Counted from the stretch's first letter, positions 1 to 8,172 are shown. The stretch is DNA of 64,000 nucleotides from Pedobacter sp. HDW13 (GCF_011303555.1 NZ_CP049868.1:3906001-3970000), one strand, 5' to 3'. The notes: generated by a model from the letters alone, not told the origin. Numbers and translations are program-made.

Positions 1-209
1 ATTTAATCCTTGGGCTAGGTAGAAACGCGATGTTTTAATGTAGGACTTAGAATTGGTCACCAGAATCGAGTCGCGAGATGACAACGCTTTTTTTATTTGG
101 AAGATAATGATTCTATCCAAGGAATGCGGTTGAGGTCTGATTTCTTTCTGCCAGACTTTTCCATGCCTTTTAGGATCTCATTAGGTTGAAGTTGTTCTTG
201 TTTTTCCAA
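1..209 (-). pseudogene. Possible broken minus-strand reading frame at the window edge
   Basis: Two short minus-strand open stretches read like real protein. One runs from a TTG at 209 down to a stop at 93-95 (38 codons, containing NEILKGMEKSGRKKSDL). The other runs from 84 to the window edge in a different frame (containing SILVTNSKSYIKTSRF). They meet at an A/T-rich homopolymer near 85-97, so a single-base indel could join them. No family is recognised. The stretch lies divergently behind the dyad at 234-259, so it could be a regulator or partner of the island that starts at 341. It could equally be chance open sequence or a decayed gene. The gene continues beyond the window. Confidence 0.3.
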
Positions 210-233
210 AATGGCCTGCGACGATTAATCACC

Positions 234-259
234 TAAAATGGCTATAAATAGCTATTTTA
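234..259. promoter_or_regulatory. GGCTATAAATAGC-type near-palindrome, copy 1
   Basis: The 24 bases at 235-258 are identical to a second copy at 4682-4705. The arms AAAATGGCTAT and ATAGCTATTTT are complementary except for one G/T pair, with one further base pair outside. It lies about 80 bases before the M15 peptidase start at 341 and divergent to the possible gene at 1-209. An operator for an island regulator is the simplest reading; a cassette boundary repeat is the alternative. Confidence 0.55.
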
Positions 260-340
260 TAAAATATGAACTCGGGTTATCTTGTATTATTCGTTTTCCA
301 ATATCTAATACTAAATTTTAACAACCTAAACCGTGCAATC

Positions 341-1117
341 ATGGCATTGAAACTTTTACAGAGAGGAAATAGTGGCCAAGGCGTAAAGGATTGGCAGTTT
401 TTTTTATCAGGTCAAAATTTGTTTTCTGATGTTGCTGATGGAATATTTGGTGAAAGTACGTTGAAGGCAACGTTAGCATTTCAGAAGCTAAATGGGATTA
501 AACAAGATGGAATAGTAGGGAATAATACTTTTGGTGCAGCTATGCTCAAAGGCTTCAATAAGGTTCAGGATGACCGGAATACAAAAGAAAGCAACAATTG
601 GCCACCTAAACCAGATTTTTCTTCCATTAATAGCAATTCAATCAGGCAACAAATGTTTGGAAGAATGGAGTTTGTCTCACAACCGCAGGTGGAGAATCCT
701 GAGCATATCAAAATTACAAATAACTGGATAGAGAATATAGTCACAGTAAGTATCCCGCAATTAAAGGGAATACTTAAAAAGCCGGAAATCCAATTTCATA
801 AAGCGGCAAAAGACCAACTTATTGGCCTCTGGGCGAGATGGGAGCATGACGGGATGTTAGGTCTTGTGAAATCATGGCAGGGATCATTCGAACCACGGTT
901 CGAGAGAAACAGTAGGACAGTTCTGAGTAATCATGCCTTCGGCACCGCTTTCGATATTAACGAAGAATGGAATCAGTTTCATACTCTACCTTCACTCGTT
1001 GGAAACGAAGGAAGTGTACGAGAGCTTGTTCCCGCTGCTAATGAATTTGGTTTTTTCTGGGGAGGACATTTTAAAAGGCCTGACGGAATGCACTTTGAGG
1101 TTTCAAAAATATTTTAA
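341..1117 (+). CDS. Peptidoglycan-binding plus M15-family D-Ala-D-Ala carboxypeptidase-like protein
   Basis: The predicted protein has 258 residues. Residues 5-70 form a PG_binding_1-like three-helix domain (GNSGQGVKDWQ..., DGIFGESTLKATLAFQ). The C-terminal part is an M15/VanY-like metallopeptidase with zinc ligands visible at H198 and D205 (SNHAFGTAFD) and H251 (GMHFE). Family members hydrolyse D-Ala-containing peptides of peptidoglycan. I chose ATG 341 because the homology begins there. An in-frame upstream start at 266 would add a hydrophobic 25-residue leader, but it looks unlike a clean signal peptide. With the 341 start no secretion signal is seen. It opens a row of three peptidase genes, with the S8 peptidase 29 bases downstream. 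The wall substrate is odd beside apparently intracellular proteases, so the true target is uncertain. Confidence 0.8.
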   Translation: MALKLLQRGNSGQGVKDWQFFLSGQNLFSDVADGIFGESTLKATLAFQKLNGIKQDGIVGNNTFGAAMLKGFNKVQDDRNTKESNNWPPKPDFSSINSNSIRQQMFGRMEFVSQPQVENPEHIKITNNWIENIVTVSIPQLKGILKKPEIQFHKAAKDQLIGLWARWEHDGMLGLVKSWQGSFEPRFERNSRTVLSNHAFGTAFDINEEWNQFHTLPSLVGNEGSVRELVPAANEFGFFWGGHFKRPDGMHFEVSKIF

Positions 1118-1146
1118 CAATTTATCTTATTTCAAACTACGCCAAT

Positions 1147-2840
1147 ATGAAAAGATATAATCAACCTATTGAGTTAATCATAGATTACCAGTCTGATCCT
1201 TTGATGAAAGAAGTGCCGGATATAGTGGCCAGTCTAAAAGGCGCTGGTATTCCAGTTGCTAAATGTGAAACTTTATTTAATCAAGTCATTGATTCAAAGT
1301 CGATTCCGGCAATTACTTCTCAGTTGACAAAAGTTACCGTTAAAACCGAGGTAAGTGATCTAGAAGTACATTCATGGGATCTGGCGCATGCCGCTTTAAA
1401 TTCAGGTAACAATGTTAAGTATATAGAACCAGATTTATGGCAGGAGTATACTGTAGATGATAAGATGCAAGATGGTTTCAATTCCGTTTCAGCCAAATCA
1501 TTCGGTACCGAGGCAAAAGGAGATAATGTTGATCCAGACTGGCCACCTAAACAAAATTTGGTCTGGCATCTTGATAATGAGCATTCACAACTAGGTGCTG
1601 CCAGAAGCGAGGTGGCCGATCTTGATGACTATGTTATTCGGATCGGACATCTTGATACCGGTTATACTAATCATTTTGCGATTCCACAGAAAATAAGGGA
1701 TAACCCGCATCAGCGGAATTTTATAGCAGGTGAGCAATCTGATAAGGCATTGGATCCAGGAAGTGAAGGTATTCTGAAGCAGCCCTTTCATGGTACAGGA
1801 ACAGGGGCATATTAGCAGGCGATAAAATAAAATTAACAACTGCCAGCGGAGAGTTTAATGATTATCTTGGAGCAGCTTATTTTGCCGAAGTAATCAGCTG
1901 CAGAATTTCCAAATCGGTGGTACTATTTAAAACAAGTGCTTTTGCACTGGCACTTAATTACCTCACAGATATTGTTAATAGTGGTACTCAGGTTCATGTA
2001 GTTTCTATGAGTATGGGAGGTGCGCCATCCCGGGCATGGGCCGATGCGGTAAATGCGGCTTATAATGCGGGGATAACGATTGTCACCGCTTCAGGGAATA
2101 ACTTTGCAGGCTTGCCTACTCGACATTTGGTTTATCCGGCACGTTTTCAGCGTGTAATAGCTGCATGTGGAGTAACCTATGACCAGGCACCTTACTACAC
2201 AAGTCTTATTAATGAAATGCAAGGCAATTATGGTCCTTCCAAGGACATGCAAAAAGCACTGGCGGCTTACACGCCTAATATGCCCTGGGCTAATTTTATT
2301 TCAGGTACTGTGCAGTTTAATGGAGCAGGGACATCTTCCGCAACACCCCAAATTGCGGCTGCAGCTGCGATTTATTATAAAAAGAACCACAAGGAATTAG
2401 ATGCAGCAGCACCCTGGCAACGTGTTGAGGCCATTAGAAACGCATTGTTCAGCACTGCAAAAAAGATCATTAAACCTGGGTTTGGAGATTATTCGCAATA
2501 TTTCGGAAATGGAATCGTACAAGCCCTTGATGCACTGAAAATACCTGTAAAGTTGGATATTGCACAAACTCCGGAAGATAAAACTCCATGGTTTCCAATT
2601 TTAGACACTCTAATGAAGAAATTACCCGATGAAAAGGAGCAGTCGAGAATAGACATGTTTAATACTGAGTTATGGCAATTGTTGTATGGTTATCCCGAAC
2701 TTGCTATTAAAATCGGCGGCAACCAGGTAGACTTTGACCAGATCAGTGCGCTAAATTGGGATTCATTTGCAAATGCAGTAATTGAACATCCTGCTGCATC
2801 AAAAACTTTAAAAGCTTTTTTAAAGAACAGATTTAAATAA
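1147..2840 (+). pseudogene. S8 subtilisin-like serine peptidase, interrupted by a -1 frameshift at 1804-1807
   Basis: The first frame (1147-1815) carries an I9-propeptide-like N-terminus, the catalytic Asp170 (LDTGY) and His215 (FHGTGT), then stops. The second frame, open through 1809 and on to 2840, carries the oxyanion-region SGNN and the catalytic Ser397 (GTSSATP). Reading one G of the GGGG run at 1804-1807 twice restores HGTGTGGILAG, the usual subtilase sequence after the histidine, and gives a 564-residue protein. I therefore treat the two frames as one gene with a single missing base. A sequencing error is favoured because murG shows the same defect at a G run; a real null allele or programmed slippage are alternatives. 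No signal peptide is seen, so the enzyme is probably cytoplasmic. It sits between the M15 and C25-like peptidase genes, 18 bases before the latter. Confidence 0.8.
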
Positions 2841-2858
2841 CCCCATAAAGACTTAGAG

Positions 2859-4388
2859 ATGGTAAAAAAGATAATAGTTACCCTAAAAGGTACTCTTAAT
2901 AAGAAATATGGCGCCAATATAACCCAGCTTAACACAATATTCAGCAACCTTATTGGCGCAGATGCCCTTAGGGGCATATCAACTGTAATTCTTTACATTG
3001 ATGATCTGGTAACTGCAAAAAAATATGGGTATCCTCTACCCACAGTATTTGATGAAGTTGCCTGCAAAAATATTGTAGATCAGATTTATTGGAAAGAAAG
3101 TCCGGAATATCTGGCTATTTTTGGAGCTCAGGATATATTTCCTTTTCAGCAACTGGTTAACCAGCTTCACCAATCAGGAGCTTCAGGAAGTGATCCTGAT
3201 GAATTTATCTCATCAGATCTTCCTTATGCCTGCGATTCCCCATTCAGTACCAACTGTAATACTTTCACCAATCCCACACGTGTAATTGGAAGAATTCCTG
3301 ACTTGCCTTCAAATGACTTGGAAGAAGGTAACGGAGATATTGAATACGTTAGGACGATCATTGACCAGATCATAGCTGCAGTCCCCGCTAACCGGAGTGC
3401 AATAACAGATTATTTCTCTAGTTCTGCCAACGTTTGGACAGGATCAACACAGATAAGTCTTAGAAATATTTTTGGGAACTCCTTTCATATGAAAAACAGT
3501 CCTCCTGATATAACTGGAGGATACAGCACAACAGAATTAGGACCCCTTCCTCACTTCTTTAACCTTCATGGAGCGCTCAGCAGAACGAGTTTCTATGGGC
3601 AAATCGGGAGTAGCTATCCTGAGGCGCTGCGTCCCTCTGACCTATCGGGAAAGGTAAGCCAGGGAGCCTTTGTAGCTGCAGAATGTTGCTATGGAGCCCA
3701 ATTGTTAGCATCTGGAGCAGGCATGGGCATTGCCAGTACTTATTTGCTGAATAGAGCAGCAGTGTTTATGGGGAGTTCCACTATTGCCTATGGTCCCGCA
3801 GTAGGCCAAGGGCTTGCAGATTTGATTTGCCAGTATTTCAGTATCAATATTCTGAATGGTTCTTCTAGTGGTAGTGCTCTCCTGTCTGCGCGCCAGAGGT
3901 TTCTCAGTGTGAGTGGACCGATACTAGACTTTCATGAATTGAAGACGCTAGCACAGTTCCATATTTTGGGAGATCCTTCTGTACATCCGGTACAATCCGC
4001 TGAGCCTAAGGAAATGATGAGTACAATTAAAGATAGGCGATTTACATTGCAGGCAAAAGGTATAAATCTTGGTCTAACTATTCCCAATACAGAAAAGATC
4101 AGCGATTCGGGATCTGTAAATCCAATGGTGGACTTTCCAGCACTTAAAAATTTGGTTCAATTTGGAGTGGCTGAATCTAAAACAGTTTTTGAAGTTGATG
4201 AAGCATTTGGCGACAATTTTGCGGCTACTCACATCTTCAAATTGAGCAAGCAGGGTAACCAAAAAATCCGTTATCACGTGTTCCAAAAAGGTCGTATCTT
4301 TGATAGTGGTATTTGCGATCTGAAGGTGCTGGTCGTAAAGGAACGTGATAATCAATTCATGGGCTACCGGGAATATTTAAGTAGATAA
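2859..4388 (+). CDS. C25/caspase-like (clan CD) cysteine peptidase
   Basis: The product has 509 residues. The clan CD dyad is visible as His237 in FFNLHGAL and Cys276 in AAECCYGA, each following a hydrophobic strand as in gingipain and caspase folds. A later LGDPSVHP segment is typical of C25 proteins. No N-terminal signal or type IX C-terminal sorting domain is seen, unlike secreted gingipains, so intracellular action is inferred. Residues from about 400 to the end form a separate beta-rich tail. The gene follows the S8 peptidase by 18 bases and is followed at once by a small protein gene, so the four are probably one operon. Caspase-like peptidases next to subtilases are known parts of bacterial conflict and cell-death systems; the role here is inference. 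Which of C276 or C277 is the nucleophile is not certain; C276 fits the CxxG pattern. Confidence 0.78.
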   Translation: MVKKIIVTLKGTLNKKYGANITQLNTIFSNLIGADALRGISTVILYIDDLVTAKKYGYPLPTVFDEVACKNIVDQIYWKESPEYLAIFGAQDIFPFQQLVNQLHQSGASGSDPDEFISSDLPYACDSPFSTNCNTFTNPTRVIGRIPDLPSNDLEEGNGDIEYVRTIIDQIIAAVPANRSAITDYFSSSANVWTGSTQISLRNIFGNSFHMKNSPPDITGGYSTTELGPLPHFFNLHGALSRTSFYGQIGSSYPEALRPSDLSGKVSQGAFVAAECCYGAQLLASGAGMGIASTYLLNRAAVFMGSSTIAYGPAVGQGLADLICQYFSINILNGSSSGSALLSARQRFLSVSGPILDFHELKTLAQFHILGDPSVHPVQSAEPKEMMSTIKDRRFTLQAKGINLGLTIPNTEKISDSGSVNPMVDFPALKNLVQFGVAESKTVFEVDEAFGDNFAATHIFKLSKQGNQKIRYHVFQKGRIFDSGICDLKVLVVKERDNQFMGYREYLSR

Positions 4389-4391
4389 TTG

Positions 4392-4619
4392 ATGAAACTT
4401 ACTGGAAAGATCGTTGTAAAGCCGTTTGCCTTGGGCTCAAAAAGTGCTCATGATGCAGTGTATCTGGAAACTACGACAGGAGATTACCTAATTCAGCGAG
4501 AGCAGGATAATCCATTTGAAAGCTCAGATTTGAAAGTACTTTCCGGTAAAAATGTAGCTGCGGAAGGAGAACTTGACAATTATCTTTTCATCGCAAAAAA
4601 AATAACGGAAATGGACTAA
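4392..4619 (+). CDS. Small beta-rich (OB-like) partner protein of the peptidase operon
   Basis: The product has 75 residues from ATG 4392 (a TTG lies just before it at 4389). Visible conserved-looking elements are KPFALGSKSAHDAVYL, GDYLIQR, NPF and LSGKNVAAEGEL, arranged as five predicted strands in an OB-like pattern. I have seen similar stand-alone small proteins beside protease genes but cannot name a Pfam family. It starts 3 bases after the C25-like peptidase stop and is the last gene before the second dyad, so it is probably translated with the peptidases. A role as an inhibitor, chaperone or ligand-binding adaptor is possible; none is shown by sequence. Confidence 0.65.
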   Translation: MKLTGKIVVKPFALGSKSAHDAVYLETTTGDYLIQREQDNPFESSDLKVLSGKNVAAEGELDNYLFIAKKITEMD

Positions 4620-4678
4620 AGTCAAGATTCAAGGCCTTTATCAACTTTTGTTTTATTTCGTAAAACGCATACAAGAGA

Positions 4679-4708
4679 TTGAAAATGGCTATAAATAGCT
4701 ATTTTCAA
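4679..4708. promoter_or_regulatory. GGCTATAAATAGC-type near-palindrome, copy 2
   Basis: The core at 4682-4705 is identical over 24 bases to the copy at 235-258. Here the dyad extends by three more complementary bases on each side (TTG...CAA), giving 14-base arms with one G/T mismatch around a central AA. It lies 68 bases before the start I chose for the beta-rich protein. Identity between two intergenic sites 4.4 kb apart argues for a shared binding protein or a shared boundary element. Confidence 0.6.
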
Positions 4709-4775
4709 TGGCGACAACTATCATGATATTGTAGATGAGATGGTAAAAGAAATAGTCTCATTAAAACACAATATT

Positions 4776-5558
4776 ATGGCAAATCCACAAAAAAATTACT
4801 TGTCACACATGAGTCGTCAGATTGGTTACCGAGCAACCTGGGATCCTGGAAGACCATTGAAAATTGGCTTTATTGGTAAATTGGATTCTTCTGGAGTTCT
4901 GGCTATCTATAGCTCACTTGAAAATGAAGGAATTCCAATGGATATTTTTGTAGATGATAGTACAGCGGATATGGATTTCACATCAAGTGATTCCGTTACT
5001 ATTTCAATGAAAGTTTCGGGTTCTGCACCGGTTTTAGGAAGTGCACTTACCCTATCAGAGGCAGGGGTTAATTTTGAATTTAAAAATGATGAAGGTATTG
5101 TATTTCAGACAACTGGTAACAAGACTTCTCAGTTAATTAATCTTGGCAAAATAACAAAACTGATTCTTGAAAAGTATGAGGATGGGAGTTGGGATGAAGA
5201 CTGGGTAGTGGTTACTGAATTAGTAAGTGCAGATTCTGCTACGATTATTATTTCCAATAGTAGTGGCGCAAATCTAGATTTAAAAGCAAATGCTGGTATT
5301 GGTGCATCAGGTATAAAGATAACGGATGCTGCTTTAGACTTTTCAGTAGCGAGACAACATGGAAGTACTTTAAAATATATTGCACAAAATGGACTTACGC
5401 CTCTATATAAAATAATGGGAATAAGAGATCCATTTATCGGTTCGGTGAGTGTAGAGCCAAAAGATATTGGTGAAAAAATTGTGCTGACTCGGGAAAGCTT
5501 TAGAGAATTAAATTTTAATCCAGACAAACCCTCTGAAATCGAATCAGAACGAAACTAA
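4776..5558 (+). CDS. Beta-rich protein of unknown function, candidate effector of the protease island
   Basis: The product has 260 residues from ATG 4776. The open frame extends to 4740, but the extra 12 residues look non-conserved. I do not recognise the family. The sequence has a recurring beta pattern: YRATWDPGRPLKIGFIG near the N-terminus, then alternating strands rich in S, T, V and G, and a polar C-terminal tail from about residue 225. There is no signal peptide or hydrophobic membrane segment. Size, beta content and position beside caspase-like and subtilisin-like proteases resemble bacterial gasdermin loci, where a protease removes a short C-terminal tail. No gasdermin motif or N-terminal palmitoylated cysteine is present, so this is only an analogy. 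It has its own upstream dyad copy, so it is probably a separate transcript under the same control. Confidence 0.7.
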   Translation: MANPQKNYLSHMSRQIGYRATWDPGRPLKIGFIGKLDSSGVLAIYSSLENEGIPMDIFVDDSTADMDFTSSDSVTISMKVSGSAPVLGSALTLSEAGVNFEFKNDEGIVFQTTGNKTSQLINLGKITKLILEKYEDGSWDEDWVVVTELVSADSATIIISNSSGANLDLKANAGIGASGIKITDAALDFSVARQHGSTLKYIAQNGLTPLYKIMGIRDPFIGSVSVEPKDIGEKIVLTRESFRELNFNPDKPSEIESERN

Positions 5559-5597
5559 ATCTGAGAAGAATCTGTTAAATATACTATAATAGCTACC

Positions 5598-5648
5598 TGT
5601 TGTGCATTTAGGATAAACTAAAAAATAATTTATCCTAAATGCACAACA
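5598..5648. terminator. Perfect 20-bp hairpin after the beta-rich gene
   Basis: Arms at 5598-5617 and 5629-5648 are exactly complementary over 20 bases around an 11-base A-rich loop. It lies 40 bases after the stop at 5558. No U run follows on the plus strand, so it could act as an mRNA 3' stabiliser or a protein-binding site rather than a simple intrinsic terminator. Confidence 0.6.
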
Positions 5649-5651
5649 AGT

Positions 5652-5671
5652 AATAGCTATATCTAGCTATT
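5652..5671. promoter_or_regulatory. AATAGCTA-N4-TAGCTATT dyad, divergent copy 3
   Basis: The arms AATAGCTA and TAGCTATT are perfectly complementary around TATC. The right arm matches the TAGCTATT of the copies at 235-258 and 4682-4705. It lies 207 bases before the membrane protein gene at 5879, so all three transcription units in the island are preceded by a related site. Confidence 0.45.
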
Positions 5672-5878
5672 GTAGGTCTAGAAGCTGAGAATTAATTTTA
5701 TGGAAGGGAAGAAACAAATCATGTTTAAAAACCGGAGTATTTCAGAACGAAGAATAAATGATAAGAATTGAACTGAATTTATTCTGACTATCGCTTCCGT
5801 GGTGCGTTACGCGCTAGTGGACAGAATATTATGACTGATATCCGAGTATAAATAATTGTATCATAAAACCAAAACTCT

Positions 5879-6430
5879 ATGGTCGGTAAAATTAACCTTC
5901 GTTATTTCTGGACAAGCTGCTGGCTTTTATTAGGCACACTTTTAGGGGGAGGCTTTGTATTATGGCTTTCATTAACAAGTGGCTTGAATATTGGACTAAT
6001 GTTGCTATGGTCGATTGCTTATTTGGCAATAGGAGGTCTTTTAGGCTTTATTTTTAGCGTCCCTAAATTAATATCCGATGTACCCTCAGTGACGGGGATA
6101 ACAGCATTAAGTCCAGAGCAATCGGTCAGGGTGAAATATCAGGAGAATACCAACCTCACTCAAATTTCGGACTGGCTGACCAAAGTATTGATTGGTGCCA
6201 GCCTTGTTCAACTTAAAGAAATTCCTAAATTTGTTTATAAAGTAGCCCAGATCATGGGTAGCGGGGCCCAATCAATAGTTAGTAAAGTTGATCTCTCTCA
6301 ACACAACACGGTATGCTGCGCGGCAATAATTATTTACTTTATTACCTGGGGCTTCATCAGTGGCTATCTAGCTATGAAACTAGTGTTAACTGAACAATTT
6401 ATGGATGCCGGCAGCGGGCAAACAAAGTAA
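5879..6430 (+). CDS. Small multi-pass membrane protein with NTNLTQISDWLTK motif
   Basis: The product has 183 residues. Two hydrophobic helices lie at about 9-30 and 36-60, ending in GFIFSVPK. A short cytoplasmic stretch follows, then the motif YQENTNLTQISDWLTKVL near residue 90 with a hydrophobic LIGASLVQL, and another hydrophobic helix near 150-172. The GFhFsvPk plus NTNLxQISDWLTK arrangement recurs in bacterial membrane proteins that anchor signalling or immunity domains (for example pYEATS-type proteins), as I recall. Here no extra domain is attached. It is the last gene of the island and may be a membrane sensor or the membrane target of the neighbouring proteases; this is inferred from context only. 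Confidence 0.6.
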   Translation: MVGKINLRYFWTSCWLLLGTLLGGGFVLWLSLTSGLNIGLMLLWSIAYLAIGGLLGFIFSVPKLISDVPSVTGITALSPEQSVRVKYQENTNLTQISDWLTKVLIGASLVQLKEIPKFVYKVAQIMGSGAQSIVSKVDLSQHNTVCCAAIIIYFITWGFISGYLAMKLVLTEQFMDAGSGQTK

Positions 6431-6626
6431 ATATTTCGTTTCAGCATATGGGTATTTCGATCTTAACTGGATTGTGGACGGGGACGATAGTGTTGCAATA
6501 AAATCGATTGACACTTCTCTTTCAACCATTACTGATCGCGATGGTCTAGGTGTCCTCAGATGGTACCACCTGATATCCAGATACAAAAGGACTCATCACT
6601 TTAGAATATCTCTAAACCAGTATTGA
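6405..6626 (+). other. Doubtful 73-codon frame at the island edge
   Basis: The frame overlaps the end of the membrane protein gene by 26 bases and the antisense PepSY gene end by 26 bases. Its translation (for example FDLNWIVDGDDSVAIKS) is not low-complexity and could be a remnant of a larger gene lost where the island meets the core genome. No family is recognised, and it may be chance. Confidence 0.25.
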
Positions 6627-8172
6627 GCAGGATCATGTATGCTGTTAAGTAACAAACCAAAAACGCAGCCGATATGGCAAAATAGCGTGTTATCCTATGG
6701 CTCCCTTTCTTAAAAGGTAATAAAAACAGGAGATTGAAAAGCTCTGCCAGTAGCGCACATATAAAATTAAGGCATACCATTACCGCACTAAAGGCTACCA
6801 CAAAGATAGCTGGCTGGATAATGATGCCCGATGGTAAGCCGTACAGTGCACCCATGATAAAACTTACCAAAAGAATAACAGCTGCATATTTAATGCCCGA
6901 TTTAAACTGTAGCAGAAAATACCGCCCTAATTTTGGACGAGGGGTTTTCTCTATCGCTGATTTTTCCTCTTGTTCACTAACGGGTACACTGATCTGTTCA
7001 TCTTGCAGTGCTTCTTTAAGCTTTCGCTTTTTACCTCTTTTTTGTTTTTTATAACGGGGCCACCAGATGATAAAGCCAGTGATAAAAAGTGCCAGAGGCA
7101 TTAATCCGGCAATAATAGCAATAACCTGCGTTGGCCGGCCACCGAAACTGCCGTAATGGATCGGTGTTAACCAGCTGAGGTAAGCATTGCCAACATTGGG
7201 GAAATCGCTGCGGCTATTCAGTAAAGTTTTGGCAGTGTACTGATCAACAACCAGCATTTCTCTCTTCCCAACTTTGGGCAGGTTTCCGCTTAGCATATCC
7301 AAACGATAAGTACCGGTTTTATCAGTAGGAAAGGCAATGCCGCCAATATAGGCATTGGGCATTTTTTGCTTGGCTGCTGCCGTAATCGCATGGAGAGGCA
7401 GGGGCACAGCTTGCGCATGCCAGGCCGATTTCGCTCCTAATAACTGGGCAACGCCTTGAGGCGATTTTCCGCTCAATAAAAAAAGGAATGGGATGACTAA
7501 AGTAGAGAAGGTAATGCAAAAACCGGTTAAACTTAGTATGGCGACAATAGGTGAGGAATAAAAACCCAGCGAATTGTGCCAGTCGTAATTTTGGCGTTTA
7601 AACGAACCGCTAAACTTAACAGTGAGTACTGTCTTAAGTTGTTTCCATTTCTTTGGGATCCATAAACGTAAACCCGAAATGGTTAAGATTAAAAGACAAA
7701 GCGAAGCTAACCCGCAGATATAGCGGCCCGCAACAGGAATGAGTAAGGTCCGGTGCAGCTCTGTAACTACGTGGATAAAAGAACTGGTGTGTATTCTTTT
7801 ACCACTTGTTTTTCCGGTATATGGATTAATAAAGGTTTCTTCTTCGCTTTTTAAATTCAAAACGCTGTAAGCTTCATTGGGGTTTTTGAAGTTATTCAGC
7901 ATCAGGTAGTCGATTTTTAGCCCTGGGTAGTTCTTTTTAATGATCGGTACAATCTCTTCAACTGGCATTTTTTGCTTTTGCGCAACTACCTCAAACAGCT
8001 TAGGATTTAGTGCCCGGTCAATCTCATCCTGAAAAACAAGAATGCTTCCTGTAACACCTACAAATGCCACAATTGCGCCAGCAATAATGCCCAAATACAG
8101 GTGCCATTTACCGAACCATCTTTTTTGGTGTTTTGCCCAATTGATTTTTTTAGAATTGCCTGCTGATTTCAT
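6601..8172 (-). CDS. PepSY-associated TM helix (iron-uptake reductase-like) membrane protein
   Basis: The product has 523 residues. The N-terminus KRWFGKWHLYLGIIAGAI is the typical first helix of PepSY_TM proteins, followed by a PepSY-like periplasmic region, helices near 155-175 and 205-235, another PepSY region, and helices near 355-375. Unusually, two or three further helices follow at the C-terminus (about 420-510) after a charged linker rich in K, E and Q. Family members usually sit with siderophore receptors and are thought to reduce or process iron-chelates at the inner membrane; no receptor is adjacent here. Convergent with the accessory island and separated from the GH20 gene by 204 bases. 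Confidence 0.8.
   Translation of the reverse strand: MKSAGNSKKINWAKHQKRWFGKWHLYLGIIAGAIVAFVGVTGSILVFQDEIDRALNPKLFEVVAQKQKMPVEEIVPIIKKNYPGLKIDYLMLNNFKNPNEAYSVLNLKSEEETFINPYTGKTSGKRIHTSSFIHVVTELHRTLLIPVAGRYICGLASLCLLILTISGLRLWIPKKWKQLKTVLTVKFSGSFKRQNYDWHNSLGFYSSPIVAILSLTGFCITFSTLVIPFLFLLSGKSPQGVAQLLGAKSAWHAQAVPLPLHAITAAAKQKMPNAYIGGIAFPTDKTGTYRLDMLSGNLPKVGKREMLVVDQYTAKTLLNSRSDFPNVGNAYLSWLTPIHYGSFGGRPTQVIAIIAGLMPLALFITGFIIWWPRYKKQKRGKKRKLKEALQDEQISVPVSEQEEKSAIEKTPRPKLGRYFLLQFKSGIKYAAVILLVSFIMGALYGLPSGIIIQPAIFVVAFSAVMVCLNFICALLAELFNLLFLLPFKKGSHRITRYFAISAAFLVCYLTAYMILLNTGLEIF

Larger units (their letters stand above)
5559..5878. other. 320-base intergenic region with hairpin and third dyad
   Basis: The region contains the 20-bp hairpin at 5598-5648, the dyad at 5652-5671 and a direct copy of AATAGCTA at 5588-5595. 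The remaining 200 bases before 5879 contain only very short open frames and no recognised RNA or coding gene. Confidence 0.5.

Noticed and set aside
266..340. Upstream start giving the M15 protein a hydrophobic leader
   Set aside because: The leader is not a typical signal peptide and homology begins at 341; kept only as an alternative.
1804..1807. Programmed -1 frameshift in the S8 gene
   Set aside because: The site is not a canonical slippery heptamer and no stimulatory fold is evident; the same defect in murG favours an error.
5129..5527. 132-residue minus-strand frame inside the beta-rich gene
   Set aside because: It is fully antisense to a better-supported gene and has the composition of a reverse-frame shadow.
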